Of a stretch of 33,906 bases of DNA, positions 1 to 7,650 are shown in pieces. The translations under genes and the position numbers were made by a program. Under the pieces are notes generated by a model. It saw nothing but the letters and a program-made list of their open reading frames with translations. It was not told where the DNA came from and made no database searches. Position 1 is the stretch's first letter; every line of letters begins with the position of its first letter. The DNA comes from Thermoleophilia bacterium (GTDB taxonomy: Bacteria > Actinomycetota > Thermoleophilia > Solirubrobacterales > 70-9): the NCBI GenBank assembly GCA_016649905.1, contig JAENWU010000016.1, forward strand, positions 1 through 33,906, given 5' to 3'.

Positions 1-1
1 G

Positions 2-403
2 CGAGCGCAGCAGCGTGGTCGCGGCGAGGCGACGCCGGCCGACGGGCTGGCGCTGGGAGTCGCGCAGGCGGCGGCGCTGGCGCCCGGCATCTCTCGCAAC
101 GGCATCACCCTGGCGGCGGCCCGCTGGCGGCGCTTCTCACGCGACCAGGCGAACCTGCTCTCACGGACGATCGCGCTGCCGATCATCGTCGGCGCCACGG
201 CGCTGAAGGGCACCCGCCTGGCGCGGCGGGGCGTGGCCCCGGAGCTGCGCCGCTCGCTGGCGGTCGGCGTCGCCGCCTCCTTCGCCTCGACCCTTGCCTC
301 GCAGCGGCTGATCGGACTGGTCGAGCGCGACCGGGCCCTGTGGCCGTACGCGGCCTACAGGGTGGCGCTGGCGGCTGTGGTGTTGGTGAAGCTACGGGGC
401 TAA
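2..403 (+). CDS. uppP: Undecaprenyl-diphosphatase (UppP/BacA family), 3' end only
   Basis: The frame is open from the window edge to a TAA stop, giving about 133 residues of a C-terminal fragment; the start lies outside the window. The family dephosphorylates undecaprenyl pyrophosphate in the membrane and so recycles the lipid carrier of peptidoglycan synthesis. The fragment carries the family's second signature, read here as PGISRNG (about residues 30-36), followed by the family-like stretch LLSRTIALPIIVGATALKG and two hydrophobic segments near the end. The usual motif is PGxSRSG, so N replaces the second S. The gene suits the cell-wall theme of the next 13 kb. Its stop codon overlaps an AT-rich inverted repeat. 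The family call is good; activity cannot be judged without the N-terminal E-rich motif. Confidence 0.8.
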   Translation, partial: RAQQRGRGEATPADGLALGVAQAAALAPGISRNGITLAAARWRRFSRDQANLLSRTIALPIIVGATALKGTRLARRGVAPELRRSLAVGVAASFASTLASQRLIGLVERDRALWPYAAYRVALAAVVLVKLRG

Positions 404-430
404 TTCCAAATTTTGGAGAAATTTGGAATT
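402..430. terminator. Perfect 12-bp AT-rich inverted repeat overlapping the uppP stop
   Basis: AATTCCAAATTT (402-413) and AAATTTGGAATT (419-430) are perfect reverse complements around a 5-base loop (TGGAG). The repeat begins inside the uppP TAA stop. It is very AT-rich in a GC-rich window, and no T-tract follows. It may act as a terminator or processing hairpin for uppP, or as an operator for purM, which starts 86 bases downstream. The structure is seen; the function is inferred. Confidence 0.5.
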
Positions 431-516
431 GATTTGGAGTTCGCCATCCAGGCCGCTTGCAGAGGGAGATCGGACCCTGCGCCCGACCTGCCGGAGCGCC
501 TGAGAGAATCGGGCAC

Positions 517-1515
517 ATGACCGACGCCTACGCCAAAGCCGGGGTCGACCAGGGTGCCGCCGACTCAGCCGTCGCCGGCCTGGTCCGGGCGCTCGGCGCG
601 ATCAAGCTCGGGCGACCATCGGCGCAGGTGCCGCTGCCGGGTCACTACGCGAGTGTGATCCGGATCGACGAGCACACCGGGATCGCGCTCTCGACCGACG
701 GCGTCGGCACCAAGCTGGTGCTCGCCGAGGAGCTGGGACGGTTCGACACGGTCGGGATCGACTGCGTGGCGATGAACGTCAACGACGTGATCTGCGTCGG
801 CGCCGAGCCGCTGGCGATGCTCGACTACATCGCGATCGAGAAGGCCGACCCCGCGGTCTGCGAGGAAATCGGCGTCGGCCTGGCCCGCGGGGCCGAACTG
901 GCCGGGATCGAGATTCCTGGCGGCGAGCTGGCCCAGCTTGGCGACCTCGTCCGCGGCGTCGACGTATCCGGCGCCTGCTTCGGGACGATCGCCCTCGACG
1001 CGATCGTCGACGGCTCGGCGGTGGTGCCCGACGACGTCGTCATCGGGCTGCCCTCGACCGGACTGCACTCCAACGGCTACACGCTCGCCCGCGCCGCTCT
1101 CGCGGGGATCCCCCTGGACGACGATCGCCTCGGGCGGCCGCTGGGAGATGTCCTGCTGGAGCCGACCGAGATCTACGTCAAGCCGGTCGTCGAGCTGCTG
1201 CGCTCGCCGGTCGACGTCCGCGGCCTCGCCCACATCACCTCCGGCGGCACCGGCAACCTGCTGCGGCTCGCGGCCGAGGTCGGCTACGAGATCGACGACC
1301 CGCTGCCGGTCCCCGACATCTTCACCTTGATCCAAGAGCGCGGTGAAGTCTCCGACACCGAGATGCACGAGGTCTTCAACATGGGCTGCGGCTTCTGCGT
1401 CGTCGTTCCGGCGGCAGATGAGGCGCGGGCCGTCGAGCTGCTGAGCGCCCACTACGGCGGGGCACGGCGGATCGGCGCGGCGGTCGCGGGGCCGGCACAG
1501 CTGCGGCACGGCTGA
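517..1515 (+). CDS. purM: Phosphoribosylformylglycinamidine cyclo-ligase (AIR synthetase)
   Basis: The 332-residue product matches the usual PurM length. PurM catalyses the ATP-dependent closure of FGAM to AIR, the fifth step of purine synthesis, in the cytosol. The family motifs are visible: YAKAGVDQGAAD at the N-terminus, the nucleotide-binding STDGVGTK loop (about residues 59-66), the following DCVAMNVNDVICVGAEPL segment, and the C-terminal-half motif GLPSTGLHSNGY. An upstream in-frame ATG at 457 exists, but homology begins at MTDAYAKAG, so 517 is chosen. No strong Shine-Dalgarno is visible; a GAGAAT motif ends 7 bases before the ATG and could be a -10 element of a leaderless transcript. 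The gene is convergent with the HD-GYP gene, 13 bases away. Confidence 0.95.
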   Translation: MTDAYAKAGVDQGAADSAVAGLVRALGAIKLGRPSAQVPLPGHYASVIRIDEHTGIALSTDGVGTKLVLAEELGRFDTVGIDCVAMNVNDVICVGAEPLAMLDYIAIEKADPAVCEEIGVGLARGAELAGIEIPGGELAQLGDLVRGVDVSGACFGTIALDAIVDGSAVVPDDVVIGLPSTGLHSNGYTLARAALAGIPLDDDRLGRPLGDVLLEPTEIYVKPVVELLRSPVDVRGLAHITSGGTGNLLRLAAEVGYEIDDPLPVPDIFTLIQERGEVSDTEMHEVFNMGCGFCVVVPAADEARAVELLSAHYGGARRIGAAVAGPAQLRHG

Positions 1516-1528
1516 CCGGCCGCGGGGA

Positions 1529-3016
1529 CTACGGCGTGTCGAGCGGGGACGGCGGCTGCGGGACGATTTTCCCAACGGCGTCGGGGACCGCCAGTGGGGG
1601 GAGGCTTTCGACCACCGACTGAACCGGGGGCGGTAGGCGGATTGGGGGCGGCAGCTGAACCGTGGGGGGCGTTACGGGTGGATTGACGACCGGTTGGCTC
1701 GGTGCGCCGGGGGTCGGTGCCGGGGCGCTGTTGTCCGCTGGCGCGGTGGGCGTGGTTCGATCGTCGCTCGGGGCTGCACCTTCCTCGCTGACGGCGCCCC
1801 CCTCAGCGGATTCGAGGTTCGGCAGAACGGCGGGAAGCGACTCGTCGGGCGTGGTTCCTCCCGCCCCCTCCGCGGGCGGAGGGGGCGAGTTGCGCGTCGG
1901 TTCGTGGTCGGTCGCGAGGTGGGCTTGGCCGCGCACAGCCGGCAGCTGGAGACGGCCGCTGTTGTCGACGGGGGGCGACTGCAGCGCGCCGATCGCGACC
2001 ACGCTGGCCGCGCCGATCGCGCCGACCTTGGCGGCGCCAGCCGCCGGGCCGAGCTGGTTGAGAAGCGCCTGGCCGAGTTGTCTGACCGCGCTCAGGGCCC
2101 CGGCCCACAGAACTACCGGGCGGTAGCCGGAATAGTGGGCGCGGAAAGCGTGCACGGCGCGCGGGTCGAGCTGGCTTCCCGCTTCCGCGTCCAGGAGCGC
2201 CAGCGCCTGCCCGTGCGACATCGCCGGTCGATAGGCGCGGGTGGAGGTAACCGCGTCAAAGGTGTCGGCCACAGCGACGATCCGAGCCCCCAGCGGAATC
2301 TCCTCGCCATGGAGGCCGTCGGGATAGCCGCCACCGTCGAGTCGCTCGTGATGGTGGCGCACGATCGTGGTCATCTCGGGATCGCCAAGCGATGCGACCA
2401 TCGCCGCTCCCACGGGCGCGTGTTGTTTGACCAGCTCGTACTCCCAGTAGGTCAGCGGCCCGGGCTTTTCGAGCAGCGCCGCCGCCGTCCCGATTTTGCC
2501 AACGTCGTGGAGCACGGCGGCGGCCCTGATCCTGGCGACCTCCTCGTCCGGCAGGGACATCCACTTCGCCAGCGCCGCCGCGTGGCGGGCGACCCGGCGC
2601 GAGTGCCCGTGGGTATGGGGGTCCCGGGCCTCCAGCGCCGCCGAGAGCTGCCTGAGCAGCTGCGCTCTGCGCTCCGGGCTGACGCCTTCCTTCGCATCCG
2701 GGCCGACCAGAGCCGAGCTGCGGGCAAGCAGGCGGTCGAAGCGCCGGCGTCGAAGCCATCCCCACAGCAAGAGGTCGCCGAAGAGCAGGTCGCCCGACGA
2801 TGCGCGCCGCTTCCACAGCGCCGAGCCCAACTGCGTAGCCGCGACCGAGAGGGCGACCGCGGCGAGCACGACCAGGGCCGGCGAACGCAGCGCCCCCAGT
2901 TGATGCAGAAGCAGCGCCGCCGCGCAGGGCAGGCCAAGGACCGCCGCGGTGGCCAGCGCGGCGGTCGTCGCGGATGGGAGCTGCGCCACCCGCTCTCTGG
3001 TCGAAATAGTTCGCAT
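1529..3016 (-). CDS. Membrane HD-GYP domain protein (putative cyclic-di-GMP phosphodiesterase)
   Basis: The 495-residue protein starts with two hydrophobic segments (about 17-38 and 46-66). A full HD-GYP domain follows: the HD motif in VLHDVGKIG (H170, D171) and the GYP motif in HHHERLDGGGYPDG (about 221-234). The family hydrolyses cyclic-di-GMP using a two- or three-metal centre, and all recognisable metal-site motifs are present. A third hydrophobic segment (about 326-346) separates the catalytic domain from a 150-residue Pro/Thr/Ser-rich low-complexity tail, which should lie outside the membrane if the topology holds. The ATG has AGGA 7 bases upstream. The gene is divergent from the kinase gene at 3190. 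No GGDEF or EAL gene is in the window, so the signalling partner is unknown. Confidence 0.85.
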   Translation of the reverse strand: MRTISTRERVAQLPSATTAALATAAVLGLPCAAALLLHQLGALRSPALVVLAAVALSVAATQLGSALWKRRASSGDLLFGDLLLWGWLRRRRFDRLLARSSALVGPDAKEGVSPERRAQLLRQLSAALEARDPHTHGHSRRVARHAAALAKWMSLPDEEVARIRAAAVLHDVGKIGTAAALLEKPGPLTYWEYELVKQHAPVGAAMVASLGDPEMTTIVRHHHERLDGGGYPDGLHGEEIPLGARIVAVADTFDAVTSTRAYRPAMSHGQALALLDAEAGSQLDPRAVHAFRAHYSGYRPVVLWAGALSAVRQLGQALLNQLGPAAGAAKVGAIGAASVVAIGALQSPPVDNSGRLQLPAVRGQAHLATDHEPTRNSPPPPAEGAGGTTPDESLPAVLPNLESAEGGAVSEEGAAPSDDRTTPTAPADNSAPAPTPGAPSQPVVNPPVTPPTVQLPPPIRLPPPVQSVVESLPPLAVPDAVGKIVPQPPSPLDTP

Positions 3017-3189
3017 AATCGCGTCCTACCGATAGATCGGCGAACTCTCGCGGAAACCTTAGGTGGATCGGCGCGGCAGCCCGCGACCACGAGCAGGCGG
3101 GGTCGGCGCGATAGCGAACTTCTACTGGCACGTGCACGACAATCTTCACAACGCCGCCCCTGCCTCATAACGTAGGCGCCGACAGCTGA
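3017..3189. promoter_or_regulatory. Divergent intergenic region between HD-GYP and kinase genes
   Basis: These 173 bases must hold the start sites of both divergent genes. A short perfect palindrome, CCGAT-AG-ATCGG (3029-3040), lies just upstream of the HD-GYP start and could be an operator. No confident -35/-10 pair is recognised. Confidence 0.3.
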
Positions 3190-4707
3190 ATGGACCCCGC
3201 CTCGACAAGCTCCAAGATGATCGGCACCGTGCTCTCGGGCCGCTACCGGCTGCAGGCCAAGCTCGGCAGCGGCGGTATGTCGACGGTTTACCTCGCCCGC
3301 GACCAGACGCTCGACCGCGACGTCGCCGTCAAGGTCATGCACCGCGAGATGTCCGAGCAGGCCGACCAGCTCGAGCGCTTCCGCCAGGAGGCGCGCGCCG
3401 TCGCCAAGCTCTCGCACCCCAACGTGGTCGCCGTGATCGACGCCGGCGAGGACGGCGGCCACCCCTACATCGTCTTCGAGTACGTCGAGGGGGAGACGCT
3501 GAAGCAGCGGATCGCCCGGGTCGGTGCGCTCGACCCGCAGGAGGCGCTCGCTTACGCGATCGAGATCGCCCGCGGCCTCACCGTCGCCCATGCCCGCAAC
3601 ATGGTCCACCGCGACATCAAGCCCCAGAACGTCCTGATCGACGCCGAGGGGCGGGCGAAGCTGACCGACTTCGGGATCTCGCGCCAGCTCGAGCAGGACG
3701 GGATGACGGCCACCGGCCGCGTGCTCGGCACCACCGATTACGTCGCCCCTGAGCAGGCGATGGGATTGGGTGCCGATCCCCGCTCGGACATCTACTCGCT
3801 CGGCGTCGTCCTCTACGAGATGCTGATCGGCCAAGTCCCGTTCCACGCCGACAGCCAAGTCGGGGTGGCGATGAAACACGTCAACGAGGACCTGCCGGAC
3901 GTGCAGCAGCGCCGGCCCGAGGTCTCCGCGGCGGCCGCGCTGGTGGTCGAGCGGGCGACCGACAAGGACCCGGAGCAGCGCTACCAGGACGTCGGCGAGA
4001 TGATCGACGACCTCTCGACCGCACTCGAAGTCGAGGCGGCGCGGGCGGGCTCGTCCACCGGCGAGGCGACCAGCGTCCTCGACGCGGTGCCGCCGGCCAA
4101 GCGCAAGCTCGGCGGGCGCGCCCGCTGGTCGTGGGCGACGATCGCGCTGATCGTCCTGGTCGGCGGCGGCGCCTTGTTGGCGACGGCGCTGATCGGCGGC
4201 GGCGACGCCCCGGGCGGCGGCGGTGGTGCGTTGAAGGGCAAGGGCAAGACGATCGCGATCGAATCGGCGACCGACTTCGACCCCCAGGGCGACGGTAAGG
4301 AGGATCCGGAAGCGATCTCGCTCGCCGTCGACGGAAACTTCTCCACCGCCTGGACCAGCGAGCACTACGACGACGAAACCTTCGCCGGCACCAAGACCGG
4401 GCCCAACGAAGGCGTCGGCCTCTACGTCGCCGCCGAGTCGGCGGCGACGCCGAACGAGATGGTGATCCGCGGCGCCCCGGGTTACGACGCCCAGATCTAC
4501 GCTGCCACCTCCGAAGCGCCGGAAGAGCTATCCGAATGGGGCGAACCGGTCGGCCAGGTCGCCGACGCTGGCGAGGTCGAGGAGGTCGAACTGAACGTGC
4601 CGGCGCCCTCGAAGTACTTCCTGATCTGGTTCAACAAAGCCGCCCCCTCGCGTGACCAACCAGGCCGCTACCAGCTTGAGATCAACGACGTCAAGCTGAT
4701 CGAATAG
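3190..4707 (+). CDS. Transmembrane Ser/Thr protein kinase with an extracytoplasmic discoidin-like domain
   Basis: The 505-residue product has a complete Hanks-type kinase domain (about 13-280): glycine loop LGSGGMSTVYLARD, VAVKVMH with K48, catalytic HRDIKPQN (D142), DFG at 160-162 and APE at 186-188. A basic juxtamembrane stretch leads to one transmembrane helix (about 313-336) and a glycine-rich linker. The outer domain (about 352-505) has no PASTA repeats. It reads AISLAVDGNFSTAWTSE ... GVGLYV, a pattern typical of F5/8-type-C/discoidin-like jelly rolls and reminiscent of the outer domain of mycobacterial MviN (Rv3910). The kinase is therefore likely a surface sensor, perhaps of a glycan or wall component; the ligand is inferred. 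It is convergent with ddl, 26 bases apart, and outside the main kinase operon. Confidence 0.88.
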   Translation: MDPASTSSKMIGTVLSGRYRLQAKLGSGGMSTVYLARDQTLDRDVAVKVMHREMSEQADQLERFRQEARAVAKLSHPNVVAVIDAGEDGGHPYIVFEYVEGETLKQRIARVGALDPQEALAYAIEIARGLTVAHARNMVHRDIKPQNVLIDAEGRAKLTDFGISRQLEQDGMTATGRVLGTTDYVAPEQAMGLGADPRSDIYSLGVVLYEMLIGQVPFHADSQVGVAMKHVNEDLPDVQQRRPEVSAAAALVVERATDKDPEQRYQDVGEMIDDLSTALEVEAARAGSSTGEATSVLDAVPPAKRKLGGRARWSWATIALIVLVGGGALLATALIGGGDAPGGGGGALKGKGKTIAIESATDFDPQGDGKEDPEAISLAVDGNFSTAWTSEHYDDETFAGTKTGPNEGVGLYVAAESAATPNEMVIRGAPGYDAQIYAATSEAPEELSEWGEPVGQVADAGEVEEVELNVPAPSKYFLIWFNKAAPSRDQPGRYQLEINDVKLIE

Positions 4708-4723
4708 CCGTCGGCGCCGACGG
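4708..4723. terminator. 16-bp perfect palindrome between convergent genes
   Basis: CCGTCGGCGCCGACGG is fully self-complementary and begins one base after the kinase stop. It fills most of the 26-base gap to the convergent ddl gene. It could fold as a 6-bp stem with a GCGC loop and end transcription from both sides, although no T-tract follows. The same half-site recurs at 7592-7640. Confidence 0.45.
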
Positions 4724-4733
4724 GCGGCTCGGC

Positions 4734-5699
4734 CTAGAACTCGTGCGAGCGGGCGCGGCGGTGGCGTTCGACCGCGAACTCGACGAGGCGCTCGCAGAGG
4801 TCCGGGTAGGCGATTCCACCGGCCTCCAGCAGCTTCGCGTAGACGCTGGTCTCGGTGAAGCCGGGCATCGTGTTGATCTCGTTGACCAGGACCGTGCCGT
4901 CGGGCTCGACGAAGAAGTCGCAGCGGGCCAGGCCCGAGCAGCCGGCGAGGGCGAAGGTCGAGGCGGCGAGCTCGCGCACGCGGGCCGTCGCGGCCTCGTC
5001 GATCGGCGCCGGCACCCGCAGTTCCATCCCGCCCTCGGTGTACTTCGCCTCGAAGTCGTACCACTCCGCGTTAGCGACGATCTCACCCGGGAGCGAGGTG
5101 ATCGGCTCGTCGTTGCCGAGCACCGAGCACTCGACCTCGCGACCCGAGGCGGAGGCCTCGACGATCACCCGCGGGTCGTGGCGGAGGGCCAGCTCGACCG
5201 CCTCGTCGAGCTCCTCGAGCCGCTCGACCCTGGTGATGCCGACGCTGGAGCCGAGCCGGGAGGGCTTCACCCAGAGCGGCAGTCCCAGCTGCTCGCAGCG
5301 TCCCCACCAGTCGTTGCCCGCCGCCGCGGTGAAGTCGACCTGGGGGATGCCGTGGCTGGCGAAGAGGCGCTTCAGCGTCAGCTTGTCCATGCAGATCGCC
5401 GAGGAGAGGACGTCGGAGCCGACGTAGGGGATGTCGAGCCACTCGAGCAGGCCTTGGATGCTGCCGTCCTCGCCGAAGGGGCCGTGCAGGACCGGGAAGA
5501 CGACGTCGGCGCCGAGCAGTCCGGCGCCGGGGACGAGCTCGACGCTGCCGCCGGCGTGCCCCCAGTGGCCGTTGCGGGCGATCGTCACCTCGACCGGCTC
5601 ATGCCCCGCCTGGCGCAGGCCGGCAGCGACAGCGGCTCCCGAGCGCAGTGAGACCTCGTGCTCGGAGGAGCGCCCGCCGCAGAGCACCGCCACCCTCAT
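4734..5699 (-). CDS. ddl: D-alanine--D-alanine ligase
   Basis: The 321-residue product has the full ATP-grasp Ddl layout. The N-terminal GGRSSEHEVSLRSG binds the first D-Ala; KPSRLGSSVGI lies in the ATP/phosphate region; YDFEAKY is the omega-loop motif (Lys-Tyr as in E. coli DdlB); VNEINTMPGFTETSVY holds the Mg and second D-Ala residues. The enzyme makes the D-Ala-D-Ala dipeptide for lipid II precursors in the cytosol. The ATG has a strong GGAGG 7 bases upstream. It is the last gene of the kinase/cell-wall operon, 25 bases after pknB, which suggests co-regulation of precursor supply and PASTA-kinase signalling. A second, more divergent ddl-like gene lies at 31137-32069; this copy looks like the housekeeping one. 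Confidence 0.93.
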   Translation of the reverse strand: MRVAVLCGGRSSEHEVSLRSGAAVAAGLRQAGHEPVEVTIARNGHWGHAGGSVELVPGAGLLGADVVFPVLHGPFGEDGSIQGLLEWLDIPYVGSDVLSSAICMDKLTLKRLFASHGIPQVDFTAAAGNDWWGRCEQLGLPLWVKPSRLGSSVGITRVERLEELDEAVELALRHDPRVIVEASASGREVECSVLGNDEPITSLPGEIVANAEWYDFEAKYTEGGMELRVPAPIDEAATARVRELAASTFALAGCSGLARCDFFVEPDGTVLVNEINTMPGFTETSVYAKLLEAGGIAYPDLCERLVEFAVERHRRARSHEF

Positions 5700-5724
5700 C
5701 TGCCGGCCTCCACGCTCACCGCGC

Positions 5725-7572
5725 TCATTCTTCCGCTTCCGGTTCGAGAACCGCGGCCTTGCCGACGATCAGGGTGACTTCCGATCCCGGCGCCAACTCC
5801 TGTCCCGGCGGCGGGAACTGGTCGACGACGCGGCCCACCTGGCCGGGGACTTCGGTTTCTTCTTCTTCGACGAAGGGAGCGAGGCCGGCGGCGCGGACGG
5901 CTTCGACGGCTTCGCGGCGTTCCTTGCCGATCACGTTCGGGACCTTGGCCTGTTTTTCGCCCTTGGAGACGACGATCGAGACGCTCGAGCCGGGCGCCGC
6001 CTGGCTGCCCGCGTCGGGCGACTGGCTGATCACCTGACCTTCGGGGGCGTCGCTTTCTTCTTCGGAGACGACCGGTTCGAGGCCGCGACCGCGGATCCGT
6101 TCCACGGCGACGTCGCGCTGGGCGCCGACCAGGACCGGGACTTTGATCAGCTTCGGGCCGCGCGAGACGTTGATCGTCACCGTCGAGCCATTGGTCGCGC
6201 TGCTGCCGCCGGACGGTTCGGAGTTGACGACGAGCCCTTCGTCGACCGCGGCCGAGTTGACCCTCTGCACCTCGACTTCGAAGCCGGCCGCTTCGAGCTT
6301 TTCGATCGCGTCTTCTTCCGGCAACCCGGCGACGCCGGGGACCGCGCTGGTGCCGGGGCCACTGCTGATCGTCAGGTTGACCGTCGGCTTCGAGCAGAAG
6401 AAGCCGAGGAACGAACAGTCTTCTTCGGCGGAACCTGGCAGCGGGTCCTGCTCGAGCACGGTGTTGCGGAGGGCCTGGCGCTGCACTTCGTCGACCTGGA
6501 CCGAGAAGCCGTTGAGTTCGAGCCGGGTGGTCGCGGCGCTGCGCGATTCGCCGGTCACGTTGGGGACCTCGGTCGTCGTGTCACGGGTCAGCGCCAGCCC
6601 GATCAGGATGCCGATCAGGATCGCCACGACCGCGGCGATGATCCAGTTGCGCCGGCGCTTGCTCTCCTCCTCTTCGGGATCCTCCTCCTCGACCGGCACG
6701 GCGACCACCGGCGGCAGCGCCGCGAAGTCGGCGGTTCCGGCGCCCAGCCCCGGTTCTCTCATCGCCGCGTCGAGGGCGGCGATGAAGGCGTCGGCGCTCT
6801 GGAAGCGCTGGCCGGGCTCCTTCTCCAGCGCCCGCATCACCACCGCGTCGAGCGCCGGTGAGATCCGCGGGTTGATCGAGCTCGGCCGCTGCGGCGTCTG
6901 CGAGACCTGTTTCATCGCCACCGCCACCGCGCTTTCGCCCTCGAACGGAACCCGCCCGGTCAGCGCCTCGTAGAGCAGCACGCCGATCGAGTAGAGGTCG
7001 GAGACGGAGGTGACTTCGAAGCCCTGGGCCTGCTCTGGCGAGAGGTAGTGGGGGGTGCCCATCACCGAGCCGGTCTGGGTGATCTCCGAGACGCCGGCGC
7101 GGGCGATGCCGAAGTCGGTGACGACCGCCACCCCCTCGGGATTGATGATGACGTTCTGCGGCTTGAGGTCGCGGTGGACGATCCCGTTGCGGTGGGCGAA
7201 GCGGGCCGCCTCGAGCACCTGACGGATCAGCGCCACCGCCTGTTCGGGAGTGAGACCGCTGTCGATCAGCTCCTTCAGGGTCGGCCCCTCCACGTACTGC
7301 ATGGCGATGTAGTAGCTGTCATCGAACTCGCCGCGGTCGTAGACGGCGACGATGTTGGGGTGCTGGAGCCCCGCCGCCGACTCCGCCTCGCGGCGAAAGC
7401 GCTCGACAAACTCGCGGTCCTGGGCGAAGCGGCGATGCAGGACCTTCAACGCCACCCGGCGCTGCAGGTGCGTGTCCTCGGCCAGCCAGACGTCGGCCAT
7501 GCCGCCACTGCCGAGCCGCCCCTCGACCCGATAGCGCCCATCAACAACGCTCCCCACATTGACCTCAGCCAC
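5725..7572 (-). CDS. pknB: PASTA-domain Ser/Thr protein kinase (PknB/Stk1 type)
   Basis: The 615-residue protein has an intact N-terminal kinase domain: LGSGGMADVWLAED, K43, HRDLKPQN with D135, DFG 153-155 and SPE 178-180. An acidic/basic juxtamembrane region is followed by one transmembrane helix (about 310-328) and four PASTA repeats (roughly 334-406, 409-477, 478-545, 546-606). PASTA domains bind muropeptides or lipid II, so the kinase senses wall synthesis and phosphorylates division and wall proteins; the FHA proteins and phosphatase of this operon are the expected partners. The first PASTA repeat has an unusual insertion with two cysteines (about C386 and C393). The GTG start has GGAGG 6 bases upstream, a strong site. 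A 78-base gap with nested hairpins separates it from pbpA. Confidence 0.95.
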   Translation of the reverse strand: MAEVNVGSVVDGRYRVEGRLGSGGMADVWLAEDTHLQRRVALKVLHRRFAQDREFVERFRREAESAAGLQHPNIVAVYDRGEFDDSYYIAMQYVEGPTLKELIDSGLTPEQAVALIRQVLEAARFAHRNGIVHRDLKPQNVIINPEGVAVVTDFGIARAGVSEITQTGSVMGTPHYLSPEQAQGFEVTSVSDLYSIGVLLYEALTGRVPFEGESAVAVAMKQVSQTPQRPSSINPRISPALDAVVMRALEKEPGQRFQSADAFIAALDAAMREPGLGAGTADFAALPPVVAVPVEEEDPEEEESKRRRNWIIAAVVAILIGILIGLALTRDTTTEVPNVTGESRSAATTRLELNGFSVQVDEVQRQALRNTVLEQDPLPGSAEEDCSFLGFFCSKPTVNLTISSGPGTSAVPGVAGLPEEDAIEKLEAAGFEVEVQRVNSAAVDEGLVVNSEPSGGSSATNGSTVTINVSRGPKLIKVPVLVGAQRDVAVERIRGRGLEPVVSEEESDAPEGQVISQSPDAGSQAAPGSSVSIVVSKGEKQAKVPNVIGKERREAVEAVRAAGLAPFVEEEETEVPGQVGRVVDQFPPPGQELAPGSEVTLIVGKAAVLEPEAEE

Positions 7573-7591
7573 CCACGACCTCCGTTCCGCG

Positions 7592-7640
7592 GCCGACGGG
7601 CCGATTTCGGGACATATGGTCCCGTTTTAGTCCCGTCGGC
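7592..7640. promoter_or_regulatory. Nested hairpin in the pbpA-pknB gap
   Basis: An outer perfect stem, GCCGACGGG (7592-7600) with CCCGTCGGC (7632-7640), encloses an inner stem, CGGGAC (7608-7613) with GTCCCG (7619-7624), around an ATATG loop. A second GTCCCG (7630-7635) overlaps the outer arm, so alternative pairings are possible. On the plus strand TTTT follows the inner stem. It lies in the pbpA-pknB transcript, upstream of the pknB ribosome-binding site. It may attenuate or process the operon mRNA, but this is inference. Confidence 0.5.
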
Positions 7641-7650
7641 GGCTGGTATT

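Noticed and set aside
565-1575. Open frame antisense to purM
   Set aside because: PurM on the plus strand has all family motifs; the antisense frame has none.
2452-4365. 637-codon open frame opposite the discoidin-like kinase
   Set aside because: It is the antisense of a clear kinase gene with low-complexity composition and no domain.
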